From Natronococcus amylolyticus DSM 10524 (GTDB lineage Archaea > Halobacteriota > Halobacteria > Halobacteriales > Natrialbaceae): a stretch of DNA of 64,000 bases. The stretch covers positions 56,942 through 120,941 of the forward strand of contig NZ_AOIB01000014.1 of the NCBI RefSeq assembly GCF_000337675.1, written 5' to 3'. The notes under the pieces were generated by a model. The model was not told the DNA's origin. It did not search any database and saw nothing but the letters and a program-made list of their open reading frames with translations. The position numbers were made by a program, and so were the translations under genes. Positions 8,663 through 17,301 of the stretch are shown here, piece after piece (within the stretch, counting starts at the first letter, position 1; each line of letters begins with the position of its first letter).

Positions 8663-8668
8663 TTTTAG
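8663..8668 (+). promoter_or_regulatory. Putative TATA box of icd
   Basis: TTTTAG lies 26-27 bp upstream of the icd ATG at 8695, the usual haloarchaeal spacing for a leaderless messenger. It also supports the 8695 start over the in-frame ATG at 8653. Confidence 0.45.
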
Positions 8669-8694
8669 CCCCATCGGAGCACGGTACAGACGAG

Positions 8695-9957
8695 ATGAGC
8701 TACGACAAGATCGAGGTCCCCGAGGAGGGGGAGAAGATCACGCTGAAGGAGGGAACCGACAACGAGCTGGAGGTCCCCGACAACCCGATCATCCCGATCA
8801 TCTACGGTGACGGCGTCGGCAGCGACGTCGGCCCCGCCGCCCAGAAGGTTCTGGAGGCCGCTGCCGAGGCGACCGGTCGCGATATCAACTGGATGCGCGT
8901 CTACGCCGGCGAGTCCGCCCGCGAAAAGTACGACGAGAACCTGCCCGACGAGACCGTCGAGGCGATCAAGGAACACCGCGTCGCGATCAAGGGTCCGCTG
9001 ACGACGCCCGTCGGCGCCGGCTTCCGCTCGCTGAACGTCGGTCTGCGAAAGCTGCTCGACCTCTACGCGAACGTTCGGCCGACCTACCACCTCGACGGCG
9101 TCCCGTCGCCGGTCAAATCGCCCGAGCAGATGGACATGGTCACCTTCCGCGAGAACACGGAGGACGTCTACGCCGGCATCGAGTGGGAAGCCGGAACTGA
9201 CGAAGTCGAACAGGTCAAGGAGTTCGTCGAGGACGAGATGGGCGAGACCGACATCATCCACGACGGCCCCGTCGGCATCGGCGTCAAGCCGATCACCGAG
9301 TTCGGGACGAAGCGACTCGTCCGCCGCGCGATCGACTACGCCCTCGAACACGACCGCGACTCGGTCACGCTGGTCCACAAGGGTAACATCATGAAGTTCA
9401 CCGAGGGCCAGTTCCGCGACTGGGGCTACGAGGTCGCAGAAGAGGAGTACGGCGACGAGGTCATCACCGAGGACACCCTCTGGGAGGAGAACGACGGCGA
9501 GGTCGACGACGACACGCTCGTCGTCAACGACCGTATCGCCGACAATATGCTCCAGCAGATCCTCACCCGTACCGACGAGTACGACGTCATCGCGACGATG
9601 AACCTGAACGGCGACTACATGTCCGACGCCGCCGGCGCCCAGATCGGCGGCCTCGGCATCGCGCCCGGTTCGAACTTCGGTGACGGCCGTCTGCTGGCCG
9701 AGCCCGTCCACGGCTCCGCGCCCAAGTACGAGGGCCAGGACAAGGTCAACCCGACCGCGATGATCCTCTCGGGCCGCATGATGCTCGAGTACCTCGGCTG
9801 GGACGACGCCGCCGACCTCGTCCGCGACGCCGTCGAGGAGACCATCTCCGCGGGCAAGGTTACCTACGACTTGGAGCGCCAGCTCGAGGACGCCGAGAAG
9901 CTCGCCACCAGCGAGTACGCTGACGAAGTCGTCAGCAATATCGAAAAGCTCTCGTAG
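8695..9957 (+). CDS. icd: Isocitrate dehydrogenase (NADP-dependent)
   Basis: A 420-aa TCA-cycle enzyme that oxidises isocitrate to 2-oxoglutarate and CO2. It belongs to the Icd/LeuB beta-decarboxylating family. Visible are the N-terminal GDGVGSDVGPAA motif, the substrate-binding segment SLNVGLRKLLDLYANVRP, ENTEDVYAGIEW, and the late metal/cofactor motif NLNGDYMSDAAGAQIGGLG followed by GSNFGDG. The length is that of the homodimeric bacterial-type NADP enzyme. The ATG at 8695 (MSYDKIEVPEEG) was preferred over 8653 because the extra 14 residues resemble untranslated leader. The stop codon lies in the loop of a hairpin. Confidence 0.97.
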   Translation: MSYDKIEVPEEGEKITLKEGTDNELEVPDNPIIPIIYGDGVGSDVGPAAQKVLEAAAEATGRDINWMRVYAGESAREKYDENLPDETVEAIKEHRVAIKGPLTTPVGAGFRSLNVGLRKLLDLYANVRPTYHLDGVPSPVKSPEQMDMVTFRENTEDVYAGIEWEAGTDEVEQVKEFVEDEMGETDIIHDGPVGIGVKPITEFGTKRLVRRAIDYALEHDRDSVTLVHKGNIMKFTEGQFRDWGYEVAEEEYGDEVITEDTLWEENDGEVDDDTLVVNDRIADNMLQQILTRTDEYDVIATMNLNGDYMSDAAGAQIGGLGIAPGSNFGDGRLLAEPVHGSAPKYEGQDKVNPTAMILSGRMMLEYLGWDDAADLVRDAVEETISAGKVTYDLERQLEDAEKLATSEYADEVVSNIEKLS

Positions 9958-9967
9958 GGAGCTTTTC
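9943..9967 (+). terminator. Hairpin enclosing the icd stop codon
   Basis: A perfect 9-bp inverted repeat, GAAAAGCTC (9943-9951) and GAGCTTTTC (9959-9967), with the TAG stop codon (9955-9957) in the 7-nt loop. Its position suggests a transcription terminator or 3'-end processing site. The last codons of icd form one arm. Confidence 0.5.
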
Positions 9968-9988
9968 AAACGATTAGGTGCCTTCGGC

Positions 9989-10026
9989 GTCTGATAATAT
10001 TAACGAGCTCTCGTAGAGAGCTTCTC
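9989..10026 (+). repeat. Imperfect copy of the icd 3' end, with its own hairpin
   Basis: This stretch resembles 9931-9967, including the core CTCTCGTAG followed by GAGCTT. It contains a 7-bp stem AGCTCTC (10006-10012)/GAGAGCT (10016-10022). It looks like an ancient local duplication of the icd stop-codon region or of a terminator. Confidence 0.4.
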
Positions 10027-10525
10027 GGGCGGATATATCTCTGATTCTGGCATTTTTGATAACTGTCGTGGACCGTACTCCGGCTCGTCCGCTCTTCCAG
10101 GGCTCGGCGGTTCTCGGCGGGCAGTTTAGGTAGTGGATAGTCTCGTCTCGGCCGGATCGACGGGGAGCACGGTCTCGTTTAGAGACGACATAGATACAAA
10201 TCTTAAAAATTTAGAGGGGCCATATGTGGAAGAAGCAATATTAACAAGGTGGATACGCCCGACTGCTCCGAAGATCGAGACAATATCCATCAGTTTCGTC
10301 GATTACGACGGAAGCTATAGAGAAGATTATGAAGTAGCGCCGAAGAGACGTCGGAACGAAGGCATGATACTCGAGGGAGCACACAGTCGGATCTCGACGG
10401 GGGAAGGCCACCGATCGGTCGGCGCTAGCGAGGCCGAGCGAACCACGGACAGCGCGTCCGAGCGACGAACGGGCACCGGAGTCGGGGGACCTCCGAGCCG
10501 GCTGCCGGCTCGAGGTGAGCCGTAG
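10027..10525. other. Low-GC intergenic stretch, possible gene remnant
   Basis: About 500 bp without a convincing gene. From about 10185 to 10345 the sequence is clearly richer in A and T than its neighbours. A GTG-initiated frame of 130 codons runs from 10133 to 10525. Its middle (near NLEGPYVEEAIL and ISISFVDYDGSYRED) looks protein-like, but its last 50 residues look like shadow translation. It may be a decayed gene or horizontally acquired fragment. Confidence 0.3.
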
Positions 10526-11614
10526 ATGCGTCGGCGGAATCTGCTGGCGGTCCTGGGGGTCACCGCGGCCGGCGGCGCCGCTACCGCGTACAGGGTTTCT
10601 CAGCGCGACTCCGACGAGAACGGCGGGACCGGCGACGATCAAAACGAATCGGACGGAAACGGGGACGACGAGTCGGGAAGCGAGGAGTCGAGCGACGAGT
10701 CGGCCGACGACGAACAGGCGGACGACCTCGAGGAACGCCTCGAGGGCAGCGAGGGGATGCTCGTCTTCACGTACGACGACAGTCCGATCGAGGACTACAC
10801 GCTCACCTACCAGGTTCACAAGGAGTACGACGTTCCCGGCTGCGTCGCGGCCTGTCCCGGCTGGATGCAAGACGACGGCGGCGGCGAGTACCTCTCCCCG
10901 GACCAGCTTCGCGAGATGTACGACGACGGCTGGGGGGTCATGTCCCACACCTACTACCACCGCGCACTCGGCGAGATAGAGCTGACCGAAACGGCTCAGG
11001 AGGGAGACGACCGCATCTACGTCGAGGCGAACCGACACGCGGACATCGAGGAGGATCCGCTGGTGATCTTCGACGACGAGAACAGAGCGACCGCGACCGT
11101 CGCCGGCGGGGGGAGCGACTCCACCGGGGAGTACGTCGAACTCGCCGAGCCCCTCGAGGAGACGATCGACGCCTCGGGCCACGTCAGGTATCCGGAGGAG
11201 TTCATGCAGGATATCCTTGACGACACGGACGCACAGCTCGAGGAGTGGGGGCTCACGGTCGTCGGATTCGTCTACACGTACACGCGCTACCACGGACTCA
11301 TCGAAGATCTCGTTCGGGATCACTACGACGCTGTCGCGAACCACCGCTTCGGCGGCGGCCACAACGAGATCGACGGACTCGATCCGACGACGATGCAGCG
11401 CCAGTACATCGAAACCGATCGGGCAACCGAGGAGGAGATCGAGGAGTTCATGCAGACCGCCGCCGAGGACGACGTCCTCTCGATCGTCGGCGGCCACTCG
11501 CAGTTCGAGACGATCACCGAGGAGCGACTCGAGTACACGATCGAGACCGCTCTCGAACACGACCTCGCGATCGTCACGATGGAGGAAGCGCTGACCGAAC
11601 TGGGACACCTGTAG
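10526..11614 (+). CDS. Tat-exported polysaccharide deacetylase-like protein
   Basis: A 362-aa predicted surface protein. The N-terminus MRRRNLLAVLG followed by an Ala/Gly-rich helix is a twin-arginine-type signal. An extremely acidic Ser/Asp/Glu linker (residues 27-70) follows, typical of extracytoplasmic haloarchaeal proteins. The NodB-like catalytic domain begins near residue 78. TYDDSP (82-87) holds the catalytic and metal Asp, and SHTYYH (140-145) gives the two metal His. A beta-rich insertion sits at about 150-205 between canonical motifs. The likely activity is deacetylation of a surface glycan; the substrate is not evident. Confidence 0.88.
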   Translation: MRRRNLLAVLGVTAAGGAATAYRVSQRDSDENGGTGDDQNESDGNGDDESGSEESSDESADDEQADDLEERLEGSEGMLVFTYDDSPIEDYTLTYQVHKEYDVPGCVAACPGWMQDDGGGEYLSPDQLREMYDDGWGVMSHTYYHRALGEIELTETAQEGDDRIYVEANRHADIEEDPLVIFDDENRATATVAGGGSDSTGEYVELAEPLEETIDASGHVRYPEEFMQDILDDTDAQLEEWGLTVVGFVYTYTRYHGLIEDLVRDHYDAVANHRFGGGHNEIDGLDPTTMQRQYIETDRATEEEIEEFMQTAAEDDVLSIVGGHSQFETITEERLEYTIETALEHDLAIVTMEEALTELGHL

Positions 11615-11670
11615 CCCCTCAGCCGGTCGGATCGTAACGCTCTCGAGTCACATCGCCGTAGTCGCCCACG

Positions 11671-12099
11671 ATGACCGAAACCCGCGTCGTCGACTCCGAC
11701 GACGAGCGCGAGGACGCCCTCGCCGTTCGTCACGCGGTGTTCGTCGAGGAGCAGGGCGTCGACGAGAACCTCGAGTACGACGAGCACGACGCCGACGCCG
11801 TCCACGTCGTCGCCTACGATGGGTGCGAGCCCGTCGGCGCCGCGCGACTTCGAGAACTCGAGGACGGCGCCGGCAAGGTCGAGCGCGTGGCCGTCCTCGA
11901 ACCGCGACGGGGCGAGGGGATCGGCCAGGAGCTGATGGCCGTCCTCGAGAAGCGAGCTCGAGCGGACGGGTTCGACGAGCTGAAACTTCACTCCCAGACG
12001 CACGCGGCCGAGTTCTACGCGGAGCTGGAGTACGAGCGGTACGGCAAGGTGTTCGAGGAAGCCGGCATCCCCCACGTACGGATGCGAAAGAAGCTGTAG
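11671..12099 (+). CDS. GNAT family N-acetyltransferase (ElaA/YjcF-like)
   Basis: A 142-aa single-domain acetyltransferase. The N-terminus RHAVFVEEQGVDENLEYDEHD is characteristic of the ElaA/YjcF branch. Motif A, which binds acetyl-CoA pyrophosphate, is KVERVAVLEPRRGEGIGQELM (R-x-x-G-x-G near residues 81-86). The conserved LHSQTHAAEFY segment follows. The acceptor substrate is not known for the haloarchaeal proteins. The gene stands 56 bp after the polysaccharide deacetylase and convergent to the Nramp-like gene. Confidence 0.9.
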   Translation: MTETRVVDSDDEREDALAVRHAVFVEEQGVDENLEYDEHDADAVHVVAYDGCEPVGAARLRELEDGAGKVERVAVLEPRRGEGIGQELMAVLEKRARADGFDELKLHSQTHAAEFYAELEYERYGKVFEEAGIPHVRMRKKL

Positions 12100-12117
12100 C
12101 TGCGAGCGGGCCCGTCG

Positions 12118-13500
12118 CTATCCCGAACGGGTACGAAGCCGATCCCGAACCGCGGTTCCGACGAGTCCGACGATCGCGAGCGCCATCGCCGCGGCGAAGG
12201 CGACGACGAACAGCGCGGTCGGATCGCCCGCCGACGCCGCCGGCAGCTCCTCAAGGACGAACTCGCCCGCCAATACGACCGCGACCGCGAAAAGGGCGAG
12301 CCCGCCGAGGTTCTCGAGGAGGGAGTTGGTCTCGCCGACGACGTCGGTATCGTTCAGCAGGACGAGGATCACCGCGAGCGCGAAGGGAGTTCCGACGAGA
12401 CCGAAGGCGAGCACGAGCACGAGCAGTTCGAAGAAGGCGCCCTCGAGGAAGGCGCCGACGGCGGACGCGAGCGCGACGGCCACGAGGGCGACCCGATAGC
12501 GCGGGTCCTCGACGGACTGTTCCCAGCCGAGTTTGTCGGCCAGCAGATATGGCGGAACGATCGTGTTTCCGCCGAGCGTCGAGACCGCGGCGCCCCAGAG
12601 TCCGAACAGGAACAGCCAGGTCGCGTATTCGCCCGCAACCGGACCCAGCGCCTGCGCGGCCTGGATCTCGTCGATGGTCGCGGGATCGACGCCGGCCTCG
12701 GGGAGGACGCTCGCCGCCACGAGAAAGACCGCGAGACTGAAGATCCCGAAGGCGACGAGCATCGAGCTGACGACGTCGAAGCGCGCGATTCCGCGGTCGC
12801 GCTCGGTCCACCCTCGAGCGCGCATCGTGTAGCTCTGCATCGTCAGCAGCGTGATGTGGACGGCTCCGCCGAGGACGCCCGCGGCGACGACCGCCCCGCC
12901 GACGCCGGCCGGCATCGATGGAACCAGTCCGGTCGCGGCCTCGGTCGGATCGATCGGGACGACGAACGCCGAGGCGACGAACGCCAGTACGACGAGCGAG
13001 ACGAGCAGTTTCGCGCCGAGTTCCGCGACCCTGTACCCTCCGCCCGCGAGTCCGAGCGCGAGAATCACCGCCCACGTCACGCCCCACAGCCGTGGGTCGG
13101 CCAGCGCCGCGATTCCCGCCGAGCCGACGATCGTCGCGCTGACGTCGGCCAGCGTCTTCATGATCACCAGCTGTGCGAGCCCCGCCGCGAGCACGACGTC
13201 GATCACGAGCACCCATGCCCAGAACGAGCCGAGGCGGTCCTCGACGACGGCGACGATCCCCGCCTCGGTGAGCAGGCCGAGCCGCATCGCGAGGTACTGG
13301 CCGAACGTTCCCAGGATCGCCGAGAGGACGACGACCCACAGCAACGTGTAGCCGAAGCTCGCGCCCGCGACGAGCAGGCTGACCATCGTCGCCGGCCCCG
13401 CGGCGATCGCGCCCGCGAGCCAGGTCGGCCCCAGCCGCTCGAGATAGCCGGTCACGCGTCCGATTCCCCAGCGATCCGACGATCGCGTCTCCGTTCCCAT
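12118..13500 (-). CDS. Nramp-like transporter lacking canonical metal-site motifs
   Basis: A 460-aa membrane protein with about 11 hydrophobic segments and the overall Nramp/LeuT-fold pattern. Aligning the GP...AGxxFGY frame of helix 1 by hand places G35-P36-A37-T38 where manganese/iron Nramps have D-P-G-N. Helix 6 has H215-I216-T217 where MPH is expected. The key Asp, Asn, Met and His ligands are therefore absent, as happens in Nramp-related transporters with other substrates. The protein is otherwise full length and not degraded. It is probably a cation or other small-solute transporter whose substrate cannot be read from the sequence. Confidence 0.85.
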   Translation of the reverse strand: MGTETRSSDRWGIGRVTGYLERLGPTWLAGAIAAGPATMVSLLVAGASFGYTLLWVVVLSAILGTFGQYLAMRLGLLTEAGIVAVVEDRLGSFWAWVLVIDVVLAAGLAQLVIMKTLADVSATIVGSAGIAALADPRLWGVTWAVILALGLAGGGYRVAELGAKLLVSLVVLAFVASAFVVPIDPTEAATGLVPSMPAGVGGAVVAAGVLGGAVHITLLTMQSYTMRARGWTERDRGIARFDVVSSMLVAFGIFSLAVFLVAASVLPEAGVDPATIDEIQAAQALGPVAGEYATWLFLFGLWGAAVSTLGGNTIVPPYLLADKLGWEQSVEDPRYRVALVAVALASAVGAFLEGAFFELLVLVLAFGLVGTPFALAVILVLLNDTDVVGETNSLLENLGGLALFAVAVVLAGEFVLEELPAASAGDPTALFVVAFAAAMALAIVGLVGTAVRDRLRTRSG

Positions 13501-13572
13501 CGGTGTCCCTTTCGCCGAGACGGGTATAACTCCGTGGTATTCGTCAGTTGGGGAGGAATGGTCCGACGCTCG

Positions 13573-14961
13573 TTAGTCGTCGCCTGGGATCCGGTCCGTC
13601 GGGGAGACGTCCGACGCGAACGCCGCGGACGGCCGAGAGACGAACGCGAACGCGAGGAGTCCGAAGGCGAACATCACCAGCGCGACCGGGCCGGCGACCT
13701 CGCCGTAGCCGACCTCGGGATCGATTCCGATCGCGGCGGCGCCGCCCAGGAACGCGACGGCGACCGTTGCCGCCGGGAGCGAGCCTCGAGCCGGAATCGC
13801 TGGCGGTCGGGAGACGCGCCCGGCGACGGCATCCAGGCTCGCGTGACGGCCGGCGAGAGTGGCGGCGACGATCGCGCTCGCGAAGACGAGGGGAGCGAGG
13901 CGAACGAGTCCAAGCGCCGTCAGCAGCGTGAGATAGCCGACGGCGGCGACCCCCGCGACTCGCGTGCGATAGCCGACGAGTAGTGCGATTCCGATCACGG
14001 TCTGAACCGCGGCGAACGCGAGGACCCACGCGCTCATCGCCGGCAGCACCGCCAGTTCGATGAACGCGCTCACCGGTGCGACGTGGGATGCGGCGATCCC
14101 CTCGAACACCTCGGCCTGGGCGTCGGCGCTCGCCCAGCCCGGGAGGGCGTTCGCGCCCGGCTCGGATCGGACGACGATCTCCTGGAGGAACCGGTAGCCG
14201 ACGAAGACCCGGAGCACGTCTGCGGCGACTGCCATCGGGTTCGCTCCGCGATAGACGTACGAGAGTCCCCCGGCGACGAGTCCGGCGAAGACGGTCAGCT
14301 CGAGGCTCGTGAGGTGGACGCGGGTGTCGACAGTCTCCGGAATCGAGAGCAGGTAGTACGCCCCGACGACGGCGACTGCCGCAGCCAGCGGCGGGTACCA
14401 GGCGCGACGGATCGGCAGCGAGGCGTTGACGGCCCGCGTGAGCCGGCCGAGCACGTCCGAACGGTTCCAGAGGACGGCGTCGAGCCCGTAGTACCGTCCG
14501 GCGTTCGCCACGAACGCGAACGCGATCGGGACGGTAAACAGCGGCGACGTCCTGATCATCCCGAGGTGAAACACCGGGAGGAAGTAGACGATGCCGAGCA
14601 GGGCTGCCGGGCGCGTCCAGAGACCGAGAATCAGTCCGACGGCGGTGGCGATCTGTGCCGCCAGCGCGAGGACGGTCCAGAGCTCGGGAGCCGGGAGGAC
14701 GACGGCCTCGAGCAGCGCCGCGAACCAGCCAAACGTGCCCTCCTCGATCGCCTGTTCGGAGACCCCGTACACCTCCGCGCCGGCGTCGGCACCGACCCAC
14801 TCGGGATTCGGCCCAGTCGTGATCCAGCCGAGTTTCCACCAGCCGCCGAGGGTCAGTTCGTACAGCAGGAGAAAACCCGCGAAAATTCGGGCGAACGCGA
14901 TCCACGGTTCCGCGCGGTCGTCGAGCAGCGATTCCGTCTCCGTGTTCCGAATATTTGGCAT
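13573..14961 (-). CDS. DoxX/DoxD-type membrane protein with internal duplication
   Basis: A 462-aa protein with roughly ten to twelve membrane helices. Two halves look alike. Near residue 20 and near residue 245 an arginine-containing segment (ARIFAGFLLLYE; LRVFVGYRFLQE) begins a DoxX-like four-helix unit. Each is followed by a loop with tryptophans or small residues and by an LxxGxxTR motif (LILGLWTRPAALLG; LLVGYRTRVAGVA). DoxD is the small subunit of thiosulfate:quinone oxidoreductase in Acidianus. A role in quinone-linked redox is possible, but the large subunit DoxA is not seen here. The start is an ATG 58 bp from an AT-rich promoter-like region. Confidence 0.8.
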   Translation of the reverse strand: MPNIRNTETESLLDDRAEPWIAFARIFAGFLLLYELTLGGWWKLGWITTGPNPEWVGADAGAEVYGVSEQAIEEGTFGWFAALLEAVVLPAPELWTVLALAAQIATAVGLILGLWTRPAALLGIVYFLPVFHLGMIRTSPLFTVPIAFAFVANAGRYYGLDAVLWNRSDVLGRLTRAVNASLPIRRAWYPPLAAAVAVVGAYYLLSIPETVDTRVHLTSLELTVFAGLVAGGLSYVYRGANPMAVAADVLRVFVGYRFLQEIVVRSEPGANALPGWASADAQAEVFEGIAASHVAPVSAFIELAVLPAMSAWVLAFAAVQTVIGIALLVGYRTRVAGVAAVGYLTLLTALGLVRLAPLVFASAIVAATLAGRHASLDAVAGRVSRPPAIPARGSLPAATVAVAFLGGAAAIGIDPEVGYGEVAGPVALVMFAFGLLAFAFVSRPSAAFASDVSPTDRIPGDD

Positions 14962-15116
14962 GTGATGCTAGTGAATTAGTAACTCTTAATAATTCTATCG
15001 AAGATGTTGTTATGGTGTGGGCTGGCTGAAAGCTGCCCCCTCGAGCCTCGAGCGAAACCGGTGTCGCCGCTGTCGAGCGGTATCGTCGGAGAACGAGCCG
15101 GTCGGCCGTGCCTTCG

Positions 15117-15455
15117 CTACTCCTGCCAGGTCGGGTTCTCGCGGGGCGGGCTGAAGATGTCGACGCCCCGAACCGTCTCGTCGCCGCGGTTCTCGGCGGC
15201 GTGGGGCTGGTCGCCCGGAATCGCGTAGGAGTCGCCCGGACCGCAGACGGTCTCGTCCCCGTCGCTGTGGAAGGTCAGCTCGCCCTCGTAGATGAACCCC
15301 GTCTGTTCGTGGGGGTGGCTGTGCTCCTCGACGGCGGCACCCGGCTCGATCTCGAAGTGCTGGACGTTCATCTCCTCGGCGCCGGCCATGATCGCGAGGT
15401 GGACGCCGTCGGCGGCTTCCGAGGTCTCGCTGTCGGAAAGGGACACGCGTTCCAT
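15117..15455 (-). CDS. Cupin domain-containing protein
   Basis: A 112-aa single cupin. Motif 1 is HSHPHEQTGFIYEGELTFH, with three His and a Glu for metal. Motif 2 is GPGDSYAIPGDQPHAAEN, with the fourth ligand His. It is of the RmlC-like small stand-alone type, often annotated as mannose-6-phosphate-isomerase-like or regulatory. The 3' neighbourhood gives no hint of substrate. It is unrelated in detail to the cupin at 3396-3806. Confidence 0.87.
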   Translation of the reverse strand: MERVSLSDSETSEAADGVHLAIMAGAEEMNVQHFEIEPGAAVEEHSHPHEQTGFIYEGELTFHSDGDETVCGPGDSYAIPGDQPHAAENRGDETVRGVDIFSPPRENPTWQE

Positions 15456-15560
15456 ACGTCTCGAGAGGCGAGGGCGGAGCTAATAGTAGTACGCCTCAAC
15501 TATCACTTTCGCTCCGCGTACCGAACTTTGAACTGCGGTCCGATCCCATCTCGAGCTAGC

Positions 15561-16085
15561 ATGTACGCCGTCGTCGGCTGCAGCGACTGTTCGCACCTCT
15601 GGATGATCGAGGGCCGCTCCGAGACGACCCAGTGTCCCCGCTGCGGTTCCAGGAAGGCCTACGAGAAGCGCAAGAAGTTCGTCGAGACCGACGACGCCGA
15701 CCACGCTCGCGACGTCCGGGCCTCGATGCTGGCGAACCGCCAGGGGGAGGGCGAAGCCTTCGCGAAGCTAGATTCCTTTTCCGATCTCGAGGGCGATGTC
15801 GCTGACGGCGTCGTCGACGACGAGGAGTACCTCGAGGCGTCGGGACTGGACACCGACGAACTCGAAGCGGCGGGCGAGCGCGACCCCCGCGGTTCGACGA
15901 ACAGCGGCAGCAAGAAGGAAATCGTCGAGCGGGCGCTGGCGGAACTCGAGCGACCGACCGAAGCGGAGGTCGCCGACTACGCGAGCGAACGCGGCGTGTC
16001 GGCCGGCTACGTCGAGGACGCCCTCGAGAAACTGACCAGACGCGGCGAGGTCAGCGAGAGCCGAGGGCGGTACCGGCGTCTTTGA
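15561..16085 (+). CDS. Zinc-ribbon/winged-helix protein of unknown function (DUF5817-like)
   Basis: A 174-aa protein. An N-terminal zinc ribbon has C7-S-D-C10 and a CPRCG knuckle near residue 29. A charged middle region follows, and a C-terminal winged-helix-like domain (about 120-174, with VADYASERGVSAGYVEDALEKLTRRGEV) is typical of a small DNA- or RNA-binding module. I recall the family as DUF5817 but could not verify this. The ATG at 15561 begins directly at the ribbon. The layout suggests a transcription- or RNA-associated factor, which is inference. Confidence 0.8.
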   Translation: MYAVVGCSDCSHLWMIEGRSETTQCPRCGSRKAYEKRKKFVETDDADHARDVRASMLANRQGEGEAFAKLDSFSDLEGDVADGVVDDEEYLEASGLDTDELEAAGERDPRGSTNSGSKKEIVERALAELERPTEAEVADYASERGVSAGYVEDALEKLTRRGEVSESRGRYRRL

Positions 16086-16158
16086 GCGCGGCGCCCTGCT
16101 CCACAGCCACGGCCCTCGAGCGGCAGTTCTTTGCATCCTCAGAGGGTACGAAACGACA

Positions 16159-16515
16159 ATGGACGAGACGGTCGACGTGCAGGCAGTGACGATCGGCGTC
16201 GGGACGGTGGTTGCGATCGCGGCGCTGGTCTACGGCGCCGCCGTCGGCGATTCGCTGCTCGGCGTCGACACCACGACACTCGCGGTCGGTGCGTTCGCCC
16301 TGACGTTCGGCGCCCTCGCGGTCCTCCACGGCGCGTACGGCCGACGAGACTTCACCGCCGCCTACGGTGTCGCCGGAATCGGACTGGGAGTCGTCGCCGT
16401 CGCCTCGAGCGGGTTCGGGGTGCTCGGCGGCTACCTGCTGCTCGCCGTCGGCGGGGGGTACGTCGCGGTCGCGACGGTCCGAGCACGGGCCGACGGGCCG
16501 ACGCTGCCGCAGTAG
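16159..16515 (+). CDS. Small membrane protein, unknown function
   Basis: A 118-aa protein with four predicted membrane helices, at about 10-28, 38-58, 68-83 and 86-107. A short acidic N-terminus (MDETVDVQ) precedes them. No recognised family motif is visible. It follows the zinc-ribbon gene by 73 bp in the same direction and is convergent with the TrkA-domain gene. Codon pattern and hydrophobicity profile support it as genuine. Confidence 0.72.
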   Translation: MDETVDVQAVTIGVGTVVAIAALVYGAAVGDSLLGVDTTTLAVGAFALTFGALAVLHGAYGRRDFTAAYGVAGIGLGVVAVASSGFGVLGGYLLLAVGGGYVAVATVRARADGPTLPQ

Positions 16516-16549
16516 CGTTGTGAGACGAGTTTTCGGCGGGGCTCGCGGA

Positions 16550-17230
16550 TCAGGGGCCGGTTCCAACCGTTTTGACCGTCCCCGAGAGAAGCATTGCCAC
16601 TTCGTCCAGGTCGTCGGGATCGACCGCGACGACATACTGGTGGTTCGCCTCGAGGATCGTGTCGGGCCTGGCGACGTGGCTGGCGTCCGCATCGGTGATG
16701 ACAAGACAGCCCTCGGGGAGAGGCGCGTCGGCGAGGGTCTCCCCGACGAGCGGGGCGTCCTCCCCAACCTTTACGCGAACGATCTCGATGTCCCCGGTCA
16801 GCGCGTTGAAGACGCGGGGCGCGTTGCCGACGATCTCGTTCGCGATGAGCCTCGCCCCGGCCGCCTCGGGGTAGACGACGCTATCGACCAGTTCGCCGTA
16901 CTCGTGTCTGGACTCGGTATCCGTTCGCAGGATCGTGTAGATCGACTCGTTCATTCGCTGGGCCGCCAGGCAAACCGCCAGGTTCGTCGCGCCGTCCTCC
17001 GTCAGCGCGGCGATCGTCTCGCTCGCCGCCGGGTCGGCCTCTCGAAGCACAGGCGGCAGCGTCGCGTCGGCCTCGATCACGGTCGGGAAGTGTTCGTCGA
17101 TCTCCGCACAGCGGGACGGATTCCGTTCGATGACGACGACCTCGTGGCCGTACCCGTCGAGCAGTCGGCCCGCGCGGTAGCCGACGCGTCCGCCGCCGAC
17201 GATGATTACGCGCAGCGAATCTGTAGACAT
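16550..17230 (-). CDS. TrkA family NAD-binding potassium-channel regulator
   Basis: A 226-aa cytoplasmic protein with an N-terminal Rossmann RCK_N domain: VGGGRVGYRAGRLL (about 11-24), then EADAT and acidic residues at the end of beta 2. The C-terminal TrkA_C (RCK_C) domain spans about 145-226. One copy of each domain suits a stand-alone gating subunit for Trk/Ktr potassium uptake. No membrane subunit is nearby. Potassium accumulation is central to salt-in osmoadaptation, so several such regulators per genome are normal. Confidence 0.9.
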   Translation of the reverse strand: MSTDSLRVIIVGGGRVGYRAGRLLDGYGHEVVVIERNPSRCAEIDEHFPTVIEADATLPPVLREADPAASETIAALTEDGATNLAVCLAAQRMNESIYTILRTDTESRHEYGELVDSVVYPEAAGARLIANEIVGNAPRVFNALTGDIEIVRVKVGEDAPLVGETLADAPLPEGCLVITDADASHVARPDTILEANHQYVVAVDPDDLDEVAMLLSGTVKTVGTGP

Positions 17231-17301
17231 GCGATCGATCGTTTCTACCCTTCGCGCTCGGCTTTCTTAGTGGTATGCCAACACATATATCAGTAGATAC
17301 G

